A DNA stretch of 64,000 nt from Accumulibacter appositus (GCF_035440685.1 NZ_DAORMW010000030.1), one strand, 5' to 3'; counted from the stretch's first letter, positions 8,734-17,875 are shown. Translations and numbers: made by a program. The notes: generated by a model not told the origin, from the letters alone.

Positions 8734-10971
8734 TTAGACGCGTGCTGCAGCCAGCGCCTGGTTGAAGGTTGCGCTGGGGCGCAGCACAGCCTTGCACTTC
8801 TCCGAATCGGCGGCGTAGTAGCCACCGATATCGACCGGCTGGCCCTGCACCGCTTCGAACTCTTCGACAATCTTCGCTTCGTTCTCGCTCAGCGTCTTGG
8901 CCAGCGGGGTGAAATGCGCCGCCAGTTCCCGGTCCTCGGTCTGTGCGGCCAGCGCCTGTGCCCAGTACATCGCTAGATAGAACTGGCTGCCACGGTTGTC
9001 GAGCTCACCGGTACGCGGCGAAGGCGACTTGTTGTTGTCGAGCAGCTTGCCGGTCGCATCATCCAGCGTCTTGGCAAGGATCGTGGCCTTGCTGTTGCCG
9101 GTCTTGATGCCCAGGTCCTCAAGTGAGACGGCCAGCGCCAGGAACTCGCCGAGCGAATCCCAGCGCAGATGGTTTTCCTCGACCAGCTGCTTGACGTGCT
9201 TGGGTGCCGAACCGCCGGCGCCGGTTTCGTACATCCCGCCTCCGGCCATCAAGGGGACGATGGAGAGCATCTTGGCGCTGGTGCCCAGTTCCATGATCGG
9301 GAACAGGTCGGTCAGGTAGTCGCGCAGGATGTTGCCGGTCACCGATATGGTATCGAGGCCGCGCATGACACGCTCCAGCGAGTAGCGCATGGCGCGCACC
9401 TGGGACATGTGCTGGATGTCGAGACCGGTGGTGTCGTGATCCTTGAGGTAGGTCTCGACCTTCTTGATCAGTTCGGCTTCGTGCGGACGATAGGGGTCTA
9501 GCCAGAAGAGCGCCGGCATGCCGGAGTTGCGGCAACGGGTGACCGCCAGCTTGACCCAGTCGCGAATCGGCGCGTCCTTGACCTGGCACATGCGCCAGAT
9601 GTCGCCTTCCTCGACGTTTTGGGACAGCAGCACTTCGCCGGTCGCCAGATCGGTGATATTGGCCACGCCCGCTTCCTTGATTTCAAAGGTCTTGTCGTGC
9701 GAGCCGTACTCCTCCGCCTGTTGCGCCATCAGGCCAACGTTGGGCACCGTACCCATGGTCACCGGATTGAAATTGCCGTTGGTCTTGCAGAAGTTGATCA
9801 TCTCCTGATAGATGCGGGCAAAGGTCGATTCCGGCATCACCGCCTTGGTGTCCTTGGGGCGGCCATCGGCGCCCCACATCTTGCCGCCGATACGGATCAT
9901 GGCCGGCATCGAGGCATCGACGATCACATCGCTGGGCGAGTGGAAATTGGTGATGCCCTTGGCCGAGTCGACCATCGCCAGTTCGGGACGGTGCTCATGG
10001 CAGGCGTGCAGGTCGCGCAGGATTTCCTCGCGGCGGGACTCGGGCAGGGTGGCGATCTTGTCGTAGAGGTTGGACATGCCGTTATTGACATTGACCCCCA
10101 GCTCGGCGAACAACTCGGCATGCTTTTCGAAGGCATCCTTGTAGAAAATCCGCACGCAGTGCCCGAATACGATCGGGTGCGAGACCTTCATCATCGTCGC
10201 CTTGACGTGCAGCGAGAACATGACCCCGGTTTCGCGGGCGTCTTCGAGCTGCTCTTCGTAGAACTCGCACAAGGCCTTCTTGCTCATGAACATCGAGTCG
10301 ATGATCTCGCCGTCCTGCAACGAGACCTTGGGCTTGAGCACAATAGCCTTGCCGCTCTTGGTGAGCAGCTCCATCTTGACGTCGCGCGCCTTGTCCAGCG
10401 TCATCGACTTCTCGCCATGGTAGAAATCGCCATGGGTCATGTGCGCCACGTGGGTGCGCGAAGCCATGCTCCACTTGCCCATCGAGTGCGGGTGCTTGCG
10501 CACATAGCCCTTGACGGCCTGCGGTGCACGGCGGTCGGAGTTGCCTTCGCGCAGCACGGGATTGACCGCACTGCCCAGGCACCGGGAATAGCGGCCCTTG
10601 ATCTCCTCTTCCGCTTCATTCTTCGGGCTCTCCGGGAAATCGGGCACCTTGAAGCCGTGCGCCTGAAGTTCCTTGATCGCCGCCGTCAATTGCGGCAACG
10701 AGGCACTGATATTCGGCAACTTGATGATGTTGGTTTCCGGCAGAAGGGTGCGACGACCGAGTTCGGCGAGGTTGTTCGGGACCCTCTGTTCGTCGCTCAG
10801 GTAGTCGGGAAATTCGGCGAGGATGCGGGCCGCGACGGAAATGTCGCAGGTCTCGACCTCGACACCGGCCGGCCCGGTGAAGGTCCGGATGACCGGCAGG
10901 AATGCGCAGGTCGCCAGCAGCGGCGCCTCATCCGTGAGTGTGTAAATGATCCCGGACTTTTTTTCAGACAT
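8734..10971 (-). CDS. icd: isocitrate dehydrogenase, NADP-dependent, monomeric type
   Basis: Monomeric NADP isocitrate dehydrogenase, 745 residues, matching the family's usual 740 or so. It converts isocitrate to 2-oxoglutarate and CO2 with NADPH formation in the TCA cycle. Recognisable segments include the N-terminal IIYTLTDEAPLLATCAFLP, PETNIIKLPNISAS, GSAVNPVLREGNSDRRAP, the central VSHPIVFGHCVRIFYKDAF and the C-terminal DIGGYYAADSEKCKAVLRPS. The start at 10971 (MSEKKSG) follows an AGGGGAAG Shine-Dalgarno on the minus strand; an upstream ATG at 11022 would add 17 unlikely residues. It is monocistronic, divergent from the 6-phosphogluconate dehydrogenase gene. Confidence 0.97.
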   Translation of the reverse strand: MSEKKSGIIYTLTDEAPLLATCAFLPVIRTFTGPAGVEVETCDISVAARILAEFPDYLSDEQRVPNNLAELGRRTLLPETNIIKLPNISASLPQLTAAIKELQAHGFKVPDFPESPKNEAEEEIKGRYSRCLGSAVNPVLREGNSDRRAPQAVKGYVRKHPHSMGKWSMASRTHVAHMTHGDFYHGEKSMTLDKARDVKMELLTKSGKAIVLKPKVSLQDGEIIDSMFMSKKALCEFYEEQLEDARETGVMFSLHVKATMMKVSHPIVFGHCVRIFYKDAFEKHAELFAELGVNVNNGMSNLYDKIATLPESRREEILRDLHACHEHRPELAMVDSAKGITNFHSPSDVIVDASMPAMIRIGGKMWGADGRPKDTKAVMPESTFARIYQEMINFCKTNGNFNPVTMGTVPNVGLMAQQAEEYGSHDKTFEIKEAGVANITDLATGEVLLSQNVEEGDIWRMCQVKDAPIRDWVKLAVTRCRNSGMPALFWLDPYRPHEAELIKKVETYLKDHDTTGLDIQHMSQVRAMRYSLERVMRGLDTISVTGNILRDYLTDLFPIMELGTSAKMLSIVPLMAGGGMYETGAGGSAPKHVKQLVEENHLRWDSLGEFLALAVSLEDLGIKTGNSKATILAKTLDDATGKLLDNNKSPSPRTGELDNRGSQFYLAMYWAQALAAQTEDRELAAHFTPLAKTLSENEAKIVEEFEAVQGQPVDIGGYYAADSEKCKAVLRPSATFNQALAAARV

Positions 10972-11343
10972 ATTCTTCCCCTGATTGATATATGGCGTGC
11001 CGCTTGGCGAATGTGCAAGCAAGCCGCAACTCGCGGGCGAACCGCCTCTGACGTCGGACGCCCGTCAAGCGGCAGCTCACCTCCGCCACGGTCAGCGCTT
11101 CGCGTTTGCCCGCTTGGCGCCGAACCGGCAATCGTGCGATCTTGCTCACAAGCCGATAGTGTAAGCCGAAACAGTCGCCAATATCCCTCGGCGTGTACCT
11201 TGTGGCGCCTGCGGGCCGGAACTGCATGTCAGGTGCAGCACATCCGCTCCCCGCACACTGGAGACACCGATAGCTGAGCCTCCCTGCGAAGCAGGAGGAG
11301 TAATATGGCTGAAGTTCCTTGCCAAGCAAGTGGAGTAATGAGC
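10972..11343. other. intergenic region between icd and the 6-phosphogluconate dehydrogenase gene
   Basis: 372-base divergent spacer. It must carry promoters for both directions, but I could not pick convincing -35/-10 pairs. Its last 60 bases hold a tandemly duplicated hairpin plus Shine-Dalgarno unit, listed separately. No gene or RNA was recognised in the rest. Confidence 0.6.
11281..11339 (+). repeat. tandem hairpin-Shine-Dalgarno units upstream of gnd
   Basis: Two 24-base units, 11281-11304 and 11316-11339, match at 20 of 24 positions. Each has a 5-bp stem, a 3-base loop (GAA or CAA), and then a GGAGTAAT Shine-Dalgarno end. Stem pair C-G in unit 1 is T-A in unit 2, a compensatory change. 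In unit 1 the stem can extend, with one bulge, to bury AGGAGG. Unit 1 leads to an ATG at 11305 and unit 2 to an ATG at 11344, both in the gnd frame. Confidence 0.6.
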
Positions 11344-12321
11344 ATGCAAATCGCGATGCTGGGATTGGGCAGTATGGGCGCAAACATGGCGCGGCGACTG
11401 ATGCAGGGTGGACACCACTGCGTGGTCTACGACCCCAGGCCGGAAGCCGTCGCGCAACTGGTGCAGGAGGGTGCAACCGGCGCCACTGGCCTGGCCGACC
11501 TGGCCGACAAACTGGCGCCACCACGCGCCGCCTGGATCATGGTCCCGGCGGGTGAGGTCACCGACGCCACGGTGATCGAGCTGGCCAGCCATTTCGCCGC
11601 TGGCGATATCATCGTCGATGGCGGCAACAGTCATTTCAAGGACGACGTGCGCCGTGCACGCCTGCTCGCCGAAAGCGGTATTGCCTATCTCGACGCCGGC
11701 ACCAGCGGCGGCGTCTGGGGCCTGGAGCGCGGCTACTGCCTGATGGTCGGCGGCGAGGCGGCGGCAGCGAAACGGCTGGAACCGGTGTTCCGGACGCTGG
11801 CGCCGGGCGCTTCCGGCATCCCCCCGTCGTCAGGGAGAGAGCCAGGCGGCAGTGCCGAACAAGGCTATCTGCATTGCGGCCCGGCCGGGGCTGGGCACTT
11901 CGTGAAGATGGTGCACAACGGCATCGAGTATGGCCTGATGCAGGCCTACGCCGAGGGTTTCGACATCCTCAGGAACGCCAACAGCGAAGCCCTGCCGACG
12001 GATGAACGCTACCACTTCGAACTCGCCGATATCGCCGAGCTGTGGCGGCGCGGCAGCGTGGTGACTTCGTGGCTGCTCGATCTTTCCGCGGCTGCGCTGG
12101 CCAGGCAGCCCGACCTCTCCGGCTACAGCGGCTTCGTGCAGGATTCCGGCGAAGGCCGCTGGACGGTGCAGGCGGCGATCGACGAGGCCGTGCCCGCCGC
12201 AGTGCTCACCGCCGCGCTCTATGCCCGCTTCCGCTCGCGACAGGAGCATACCTTCGCAGAAAAGATGCTCTCCGCAATGCGCGAGGGCTTCGGCGGCCAC
12301 GTCGAACCGACGCGTAAATAG
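11344..12321 (+). CDS. gnd: 6-phosphogluconate dehydrogenase (decarboxylating), short NAD-type
   Basis: Protein of about 325 residues of the short 6-phosphogluconate dehydrogenase group (YqeC/GntZ type), which oxidatively decarboxylates 6-phosphogluconate to ribulose 5-phosphate. The Rossmann motif IAMLGLGSMGANMARRLM starts at the N-terminus; VDGGNSHFKDDVRRA, DAGTSGGVWGLERGYCLMVG and GAGHFVKMVHNGIEYGLMQA carry the substrate-binding and catalytic Lys/Asn residues. I chose the ATG at 11344, where the conserved domain begins and GGAG lies 8 bases upstream. An in-frame ATG at 11305 has an even better Shine-Dalgarno (AGGAGG) and would add 13 residues; both sit behind a duplicated hairpin unit. A glycine/serine-rich insertion lies near residues 155-175. 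Confidence 0.92.
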   Translation: MQIAMLGLGSMGANMARRLMQGGHHCVVYDPRPEAVAQLVQEGATGATGLADLADKLAPPRAAWIMVPAGEVTDATVIELASHFAAGDIIVDGGNSHFKDDVRRARLLAESGIAYLDAGTSGGVWGLERGYCLMVGGEAAAAKRLEPVFRTLAPGASGIPPSSGREPGGSAEQGYLHCGPAGAGHFVKMVHNGIEYGLMQAYAEGFDILRNANSEALPTDERYHFELADIAELWRRGSVVTSWLLDLSAAALARQPDLSGYSGFVQDSGEGRWTVQAAIDEAVPAAVLTAALYARFRSRQEHTFAEKMLSAMREGFGGHVEPTRK

Positions 12322-12552
12322 CTTCCCGTCACGAATCGTGCAGGACAGCGCGGAACAAGCCCGGCAAACGCAGCCCTCTTCTACGCACAGGAACTAGCCA
12401 CCATGCGCGAGGGCAATGACTTTCTGAACACGGCGAGGGCTCGATTGACGACCACTCCACTGCCATGGATACTGCGATCGGCGCAGCAAACACAAGCACA
12501 ACGCCGCATGCACACGATGCGCACACCCTACCCCCGGCCGGAGAACCCGCAA

Positions 12553-13545
12553 ATGCCACCGAACGCGCACCCCAGCTTCCAAACCCTGCCCGGCGTCTAT
12601 GAGCCATCGGGCATCCAGCAACTCCCCGACGGCCGCTTCATCGTTGTTGAGGACGACAGTCGGCAGCCGCTCTGCCTGCTCAACATCGACGGCGTTGGTC
12701 AGGTCAGTAGTACGCCGTTGACAATCGACGGAGCCAAGCGCGAGGCGAGCTTGCTTGACCAGCTCCGCCACGCCCTCGGCGTGTTCGACAAAGGCGCGCA
12801 GAAAGAGGAGCCTGGCGAACTCGGCGAACTCGACGACCTTGAAGGGGTCGCCGTCGACCGCGCAGGAGTCGTCTACGCCATCACCTCTCACTCCCGCGAC
12901 AAGGACGGCGAAGCGCATGCAGCACGCGAAAAACTGATCCGCTTTCGCATCGACGGCGAGCGCGTCGTCGACGCCGGCATCGTCACCGGCCTGAAACAGG
13001 CCTTGACCGCAGCGCACCCGCTGCTGGCTGCTGCGGCCGAGATACGCGACGTAAAGGCTGATGGCGGGCTCAACATCGAGGGCCTGACCATGAGTCCAGA
13101 CCAGCGCGCCCTGCTGATCGGATTTCGCTCACCGCTGCTCGAAGGGCGCGCAATTGTCACCTACCTGCGAGACCCGGCAAGGCTGTTTGCAGCGGCCAGC
13201 ACGCCCGACATCGCCACCTCGCTGACCACCCTCGACCTTGGCGGCAACGGCATCCGCGGCATGACTTACGTCCCCCTGCTGAAGGGCTATCTGCTCATCG
13301 CAGGTCCGGTGGCGCGCGCGCAGGTGCAGTTCGAACTTTGGTTCTGGAGTGGCGATGAGCAAGACCCGGCGCGCCGGGTCAGCGTTGCCGGCCTGCCCGG
13401 TTTCGAGCACGCCGAGGGGATCAGCGCGGCGCTGATCGATGGCCAGCCACGCATCGTCATCGTCAGCGACGACGGCAGCCGGAAGCAGCAGCGCTTTGCC
13501 CGCTTCCTGCTCCTCGACCCGGCGCAACTGCAGATCGCGCCTTGA
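12553..13545 (+). CDS. DUF3616-like beta-propeller protein
   Basis: About 330 residues resembling DUF3616 proteins: FQTLPGVYEPSGIQQLPDGR, DDLEGVAVDRAGVVYAITSH, NIEGLTMSPDQRALLIGFRS and HAEGISAALIDGQPRIVIVSDDG look like repeated propeller blades of a phytase-like/esterase-like fold. No signal peptide is evident. The frame is open from 12403, but the ATG at 12553 has GGAG about 10 bases upstream and begins just before the conserved region; the start is uncertain. No catalytic role is known for the family. Confidence 0.8.
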   Translation: MPPNAHPSFQTLPGVYEPSGIQQLPDGRFIVVEDDSRQPLCLLNIDGVGQVSSTPLTIDGAKREASLLDQLRHALGVFDKGAQKEEPGELGELDDLEGVAVDRAGVVYAITSHSRDKDGEAHAAREKLIRFRIDGERVVDAGIVTGLKQALTAAHPLLAAAAEIRDVKADGGLNIEGLTMSPDQRALLIGFRSPLLEGRAIVTYLRDPARLFAAASTPDIATSLTTLDLGGNGIRGMTYVPLLKGYLLIAGPVARAQVQFELWFWSGDEQDPARRVSVAGLPGFEHAEGISAALIDGQPRIVIVSDDGSRKQQRFARFLLLDPAQLQIAP

Positions 13546-13576
13546 GAGCGTGGAAATCCCTCCGCTACCGTAATCG

Positions 13577-13885
13577 ATGAAGCCATTCGCGCACAGGACG
13601 CTGCTGGCAAGCGTGCTGCTTCTGCAGCTGCTCACCGCCGCTCTGGCCGCGGCTCCCTGGCACGCCGCGCGCCAGAACACCTCCGGCTGGCAGTTCATGA
13701 CCCCGGACGAGCGTGTCGAGCACCAGCGCCTGATGCGCAGCTTCACGACTTACCAGGAATGCAAGGCCTACCAGAAAAAGCACCACACCGAAATGTCCGA
13801 ACGTGCCCGTCGGGCCGGTGCCATTCTCGAAGCGTCGAAGGAATCCGGCTGTGACAAGCTGCGTGCGCGCGGCAGACTGGAATGA
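13577..13885 (+). CDS. small periplasmic protein with two cysteines, unknown function
   Basis: Protein of 102 residues with a signal peptide (cleavage near ALAAAPW). The mature part, FMTPDERVEHQRLMRSFTTY followed by QECKAYQKKHHTEM, is charged and helical with two cysteines, probably a disulfide. I know similar short proteins as unassigned ORFs in Rhodocyclales. Its stop overlaps the start of the flavoprotein gene downstream by 4 bases, which points to translational coupling and a shared redox role; that role is inference. Confidence 0.75.
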   Translation: MKPFAHRTLLASVLLLQLLTAALAAAPWHAARQNTSGWQFMTPDERVEHQRLMRSFTTYQECKAYQKKHHTEMSERARRAGAILEASKESGCDKLRARGRLE

Positions 13886-15171
13886 ACATCTGGCCGACCG
13901 CCGCCGCGCCAGACGCCGCCTCAGCCCGCCGCTTCGTCGCGCCGATGCTGGCCCTGTCGATCGCCCTCGCCAGCGTCTGCTGGGCGTTCCCTGAGGGCCT
14001 GAGCTTCTGGCGCAGCACCGGCATCGCCGCGGGATGGGCGGGCACCGGCCTGCTGGTGGCCAGTCTCGTGCTGATGATTCGCGAGACTCGCCTGGCACGC
14101 CTGCTGGGCGGCCTCGAACTGAGCTATCGCTGGCATCACCGCTGTGGTGTCTTCGCCTACCTGTTTCTGCTCTGTCACCCGCTGGCGCTGGCGCTCGACG
14201 CCTGGGCAGAAGCGCCGCCACTGGCCTGGCAAACGCTCGATCCGCGGGCGCAATCCTGGCCCCTGTGGCTTGGCTGGGCCGGACTGCTCCTGCTGATGCT
14301 CGGCCTGACAAGCACTTTCGCCGTGCACCTGCCCTACCGGCGCTGGCGGAGCTTTCATTTCCTGCTTGCCGGCGGCGTCCTTCTCGGCTTGATGCACGTC
14401 TACGTACTGCTCGGCAACGAGCCGCTACTCCTTGCCTTGCTGCTCATCGCAGCGCTGGCCCTCGGCTGGCGCCTGCTGGCCAGTGACCTCGGTCTGGCCG
14501 CCCATCCCTACCGGGTGACGCAGGTCGAAAAACCCGCCACAGGAATGATCGAAGCCTCACTGGCGCCGTGTGCCGCCGCACTGACAGTTAGCCCTGGCCA
14601 GTTCGTTCTCGCCGCCTTCGGCGACGGGGCAAGTTATCACGGCTGTGGCGAATATCATCCCTTCACCGTCAGTGCCATCGATCAGCAGGGCCGACTGCGC
14701 ATTTGTATCAAAGCGCTGGGGCCCTGTTCGCAACGCCTCCAGGAAGTCGAAGCGGGGGTTCTGGTACACCTCGAAGGGCCCTTTGGCACTTTTCTCGACG
14801 ACCTCGGCTCCGCGCCACGACTGTGGATCGCTGGCGGCATCGGCATCACTCCGTTCATCGCCAAATTGCGAGCGCAAGCCTGCAGCCAGCCGACGACGCT
14901 GATCTACCTCTATCGCCATACGGCCAATGCTGCGTTCCTGGAGGAACTCGCCACGACCGCCCGCGAAGATCCACTGTTCGAGCTGCTCAGCGACGCTAGC
15001 GGCGAGGCGCTGCCGGACTTCGACCACCTGCTGGAGCAGGTGCCCGGGTTAGGCGAACGAGAGGTGCATCTGTGTGGACCACAGCCACTGCTGGCAGCGA
15101 TCAGCGTAGCGCTGCGTCAGCGCGGGGTCGGCGCCGCGGCCATCCATTTCGAGAGTTTCGACTTCCGCTGA
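13882..15171 (+). CDS. ferric reductase-like transmembrane flavoprotein
   Basis: 429-residue membrane flavoprotein. The N-terminal half has about six membrane helices with histidines (LSYRWHHRCGVFAYLFLLCHP and SFHFLLAGGVLLGLMHVYV) typical of the heme-binding ferric reductase-like domain. The C-terminal half is a ferredoxin-reductase module: FAD-binding YHPFTVSA, HLEGPFGTF, and NAD-binding IAGGIGITPFIAKL and LCGPQPLL. It should carry electrons from NAD(P)H across the inner membrane through heme. It overlaps the small periplasmic protein gene (ATGA) and the cytochrome b5 gene (TGATG), so these three form one operon. Related to NOX/FRE and MsrQ-like proteins; the acceptor is unknown. Confidence 0.9.
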   Translation: MNIWPTAAAPDAASARRFVAPMLALSIALASVCWAFPEGLSFWRSTGIAAGWAGTGLLVASLVLMIRETRLARLLGGLELSYRWHHRCGVFAYLFLLCHPLALALDAWAEAPPLAWQTLDPRAQSWPLWLGWAGLLLLMLGLTSTFAVHLPYRRWRSFHFLLAGGVLLGLMHVYVLLGNEPLLLALLLIAALALGWRLLASDLGLAAHPYRVTQVEKPATGMIEASLAPCAAALTVSPGQFVLAAFGDGASYHGCGEYHPFTVSAIDQQGRLRICIKALGPCSQRLQEVEAGVLVHLEGPFGTFLDDLGSAPRLWIAGGIGITPFIAKLRAQACSQPTTLIYLYRHTANAAFLEELATTAREDPLFELLSDASGEALPDFDHLLEQVPGLGEREVHLCGPQPLLAAISVALRQRGVGAAAIHFESFDFR

Positions 15172-15533
15172 TGCGCCAATTGTTCATCATCGCTACCGCA
15201 TTTTTCTGGCTACTGTTACTCGGCTTCGCGACGACCGACTTATGGCTGCCCGCGGAAGTCGAGGCGCCGCTGCCGGTAGCAGACAGCAAGGCTTACGCAC
15301 TCAGCGAGGTGGCCAGGCACAACAGCTCCGATGATTGCTGGATGGCGATCAACGGCGAGGTGTACGATCTCAGCAGCTATCTGCCCGACCACCCCAGCCC
15401 GCCGGAAGTCATCCTCGCCTGGTGTGGTCGGGAAGCGAGTGAGGCCTACCGCAGCAAGATGAAGGAGCGGGCGCACTCGGCACGCGCCGATCGCCTGCTG
15501 GCCGAGTACCGCATTGCGGCCCTCGGACCATGA
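15171..15533 (+). CDS. membrane-anchored cytochrome b5-like heme-binding protein
   Basis: 120 residues. An N-terminal membrane anchor (MRQLFIIATAFFWLLLLGFA) is followed by a cytochrome b5-like domain: YALSEVARHNSSDDCWMAIN, GEVYDLSSYLPDHP and AHSARADRLL. The usual HPGG heme loop is replaced by DHPSPP, but histidines at both axial positions appear to be kept. The start overlaps the upstream flavoprotein stop by one base. Probably the periplasm-facing electron acceptor or donor partner of that reductase (inference from coupling). Confidence 0.85.
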   Translation: MRQLFIIATAFFWLLLLGFATTDLWLPAEVEAPLPVADSKAYALSEVARHNSSDDCWMAINGEVYDLSSYLPDHPSPPEVILAWCGREASEAYRSKMKERAHSARADRLLAEYRIAALGP

Positions 15534-15630
15534 AAGCGCCCGGGCACAGGGACGAGCCCGAGCCATCAGCCGCAGCTTCCCAAGGTATACTGCGTGCTCT
15601 GTTCAACCCATCCTGACGCGCCTCTCGACC

Positions 15631-16263
15631 ATGAAATATCAGATCATCCCGGTAACCCCCTTCGCCCAGAACTGCAGCCTGCTGTGGTGCGAGCAAACGA
15701 AACGTGGCGCGGTGGTCGATCCCGGCGGCGACGTGGCGCGTATTCTGCGCGCAGTCGAGGCGAACGGCGTGGTCCTGGAAAAAATCCTGGTCACCCACGG
15801 CCATGTCGATCACGCCGGTGCGGTTGCCGAACTGGCCGAGCGTCTGTCGCTGCCGATCGAGGGACCGCAAAAAGACGACCAGTTCTGGATCGACGGCATG
15901 GAGCAACAGAGCAAGATGTTCGGCCTGCCGAATGTCCGCGCCTTCACGCCCGACCGCTGGCTTGAACAGGGCGATACGGTGCGTTTTGGCGAAGTCGAGA
16001 TGGATGTCCTGCATTGCCCGGGGCACACCCCCGGACATATCGTCTTCTTCAGCAAGGCCGATCAGCTGGCGATCGTCGGCGACGTCCTCTTCCAGGGTTC
16101 GATCGGGCGCACCGATTTTCCGAAAGGCGATTTCGATACGCTGATTTCGTCGATCCGCACCCGCCTGTGGCCCCTCGGCAAGGACGTTGCCTTTCTTCCC
16201 GGACACGGACCGATGTCCACCTTCGGTGCCGAGCGACGCAGCAACCCCTTCTGCGGCGACTAA
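15631..16263 (+). CDS. metallo-beta-lactamase fold hydrolase, glyoxalase II-like (YcbL type)
   Basis: 210-residue MBL-fold protein. The metal motif THGHVDHAGAV (HxHxDH), CPGHTPGH, the Asp in VGDVLFQGSIGRTDFP and the last His in LPGHGP give a complete binuclear metal site, and the length and RTDFPKGD segment fit the YcbL branch of hydroxyacylglutathione hydrolases. The start at 15631 (MKYQIIPVTPFAQNCSLL) begins the conserved fold; no strong Shine-Dalgarno is visible. It is convergent with lpdA. Confidence 0.92.
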   Translation: MKYQIIPVTPFAQNCSLLWCEQTKRGAVVDPGGDVARILRAVEANGVVLEKILVTHGHVDHAGAVAELAERLSLPIEGPQKDDQFWIDGMEQQSKMFGLPNVRAFTPDRWLEQGDTVRFGEVEMDVLHCPGHTPGHIVFFSKADQLAIVGDVLFQGSIGRTDFPKGDFDTLISSIRTRLWPLGKDVAFLPGHGPMSTFGAERRSNPFCGD

Positions 16264-16310
16264 ACGAGGGAGAGTGGCTGCAACTGCCGCGGCGGCCAGC
16301 CGCAAGGCAG

Positions 16311-16354
16311 AAAAACGAGAGGGGGCGAGCTGCGCAACGGCAGTTCGCCCCCTC
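16311..16354 (-). terminator. Rho-independent terminator of the odh-lpd operon
   Basis: A 15-bp GC-rich stem with one G-U pair (16319-16333 with 16340-16354, 6-base loop) is followed on the minus strand by a GTTTTT run at about 16311-16316. It lies about 50 bases past the lpdA stop and may also stop transcripts from the convergent gene. Confidence 0.8.
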
Positions 16355-16404
16355 GTCCTTGTCTGCTAATTGCAAGCGACGCGCAGACGCCTCCCGAAAA
16401 TCGC

Positions 16405-17841
16405 CTAGAAGTGCAGCGGCCGCTTGTCGCAGGCCAGGGCAGCTTCGTGCACCACTTCCGAGAGCGTCGGGTGCGCGTGACAGATCCGCGCCAGATCTTC
16501 GGATGCGGCGCCGAACTCCATCGCCACGACGCCTTCGGAAATCAACTCGGAAGCATTCGGACCAATGATGTGTACGCCGAGAATGCGGTCGCTCGTGGCA
16601 CAGGTCAGCATCTTGACGAAGCCGCTCGGGTCGCCCATCCCCAGTGCCCGGCCGTTGGCGGCAAACGGGATCTTGCCGGCCTTGAAGGCCACGCCGTCCG
16701 CTTTCAACTGCTGCTCGGTCCTGCCAACCCAGGCGATTTCCGGACTGGTGTAGATCACCCAGGGAATGGTGTCGAAGTTGCAGTGACCCGCCTGGCCGGC
16801 CATGATCTCGGCGACCATCACCCCCTCTTCCATCGCCTTGTGTGCGAGCATCGGACCAGCAACCACGTCGCCCACCGCCCACACCCCGGGAAGATTGGTA
16901 CGGCAATGGGCGTCGACTTCGATCTGACCACGCTCGGTGAGTTTCAGCCCGACCTTGTCGGCATGAAGGCCGTCGGTGTTCGGGATGCGGCCAATCGAGA
17001 CGATCAAACGGTCGGCATCCAGCTTCTGTTCCTGGCCGTTGCTGTCGGTGTAGTCGATCGACACACCCTTCTGCGAGATCTTGACGTCGCCGATCTCGAT
17101 GCCGGTGAGTATCTGCAGCCCCTGTTTGGCAAACAGCTTGGCGGCTTCCTTGGCGACATCGACGTCGGCCAGGGAAAGGAACTCGGGCAGCGCTTCCAGG
17201 AGCGTCACTTCGGCGCCGAGACGCCGCCAGACGCTGCCCATTTCGAGGCCGATGACTCCAGCGCCAATGACCGCCAGCTTCTTCGGCACAACACCAATGT
17301 CGAGCGCGCCGATGTTGTCGCAAACAATCTCGTTATCGACCGGAACACCGGGCAAGTGGCGTGCCCTGGAACCGGTGGCAACAATCACCTGCTTGGCCTC
17401 GACGACGGTGTCACCGACCTTGAGCTGCCAGACTTCGCTTCCCGCCGCACCCTTGCGGCCGACGAAGGCACCATGGCCATTGAGCAGGGTCACCTTGTTC
17501 TTCTTGAACAAGCCCTTGATACCGGTGGTGAGCTGTTTGACGATAGCGTCCTTGCGGCCGACCATTTTGGCGACGTCAATGGTTGGCGTTCCGACTCCGA
17601 TTCCCTGCGCAGCAAAGCCGTGCCCGGCTTCCTCAAAAAGATGCGAGGTGTGCAACAAGGCTTTCGACGGAATGCAGCCAACGTTCAGGCAGGTACCACC
17701 GAGACGCGGCTCGCCTTTCGGATCGGCGTAGGGATTGGATTCACAACAGGCAACGTTGAAACCCAGTTGCGCCGCGCGAATGGCGGCGATATAGCCACCG
17801 GGGCCCCCACCGACAACGAGAACGTCAAATTGCTTGGACAT
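16405..17841 (-). CDS. lpdA: dihydrolipoyl dehydrogenase (E3 of 2-oxoglutarate dehydrogenase)
   Basis: 478-residue flavoprotein that reoxidises dihydrolipoyl groups with NAD+. FAD motif VVGGGPGGYIAAIRAAQLG, redox pair GGTCLNVGCIPSKALL (Cys51 and Cys56), NAD motif IGAGVIGLEMGSVWRRLG, AVGDVVAGPMLAHKA, and the C-terminal HAHPTLSEVVHEA with the active-site His-Glu pair are all present. Start at 17841 (MSKQFDVLVVGGG). It is the third gene of odhA-odhB-lpdA, so it is the E3 of this complex. A 90-base spacer with a strong hairpin separates it from odhB. Confidence 0.97.
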   Translation of the reverse strand: MSKQFDVLVVGGGPGGYIAAIRAAQLGFNVACCESNPYADPKGEPRLGGTCLNVGCIPSKALLHTSHLFEEAGHGFAAQGIGVGTPTIDVAKMVGRKDAIVKQLTTGIKGLFKKNKVTLLNGHGAFVGRKGAAGSEVWQLKVGDTVVEAKQVIVATGSRARHLPGVPVDNEIVCDNIGALDIGVVPKKLAVIGAGVIGLEMGSVWRRLGAEVTLLEALPEFLSLADVDVAKEAAKLFAKQGLQILTGIEIGDVKISQKGVSIDYTDSNGQEQKLDADRLIVSIGRIPNTDGLHADKVGLKLTERGQIEVDAHCRTNLPGVWAVGDVVAGPMLAHKAMEEGVMVAEIMAGQAGHCNFDTIPWVIYTSPEIAWVGRTEQQLKADGVAFKAGKIPFAANGRALGMGDPSGFVKMLTCATSDRILGVHIIGPNASELISEGVVAMEFGAASEDLARICHAHPTLSEVVHEAALACDKRPLHF

Positions 17842-17875
17842 GTTTGTTTTCCCTTTCCAGCCGCAGAGAGACAAG

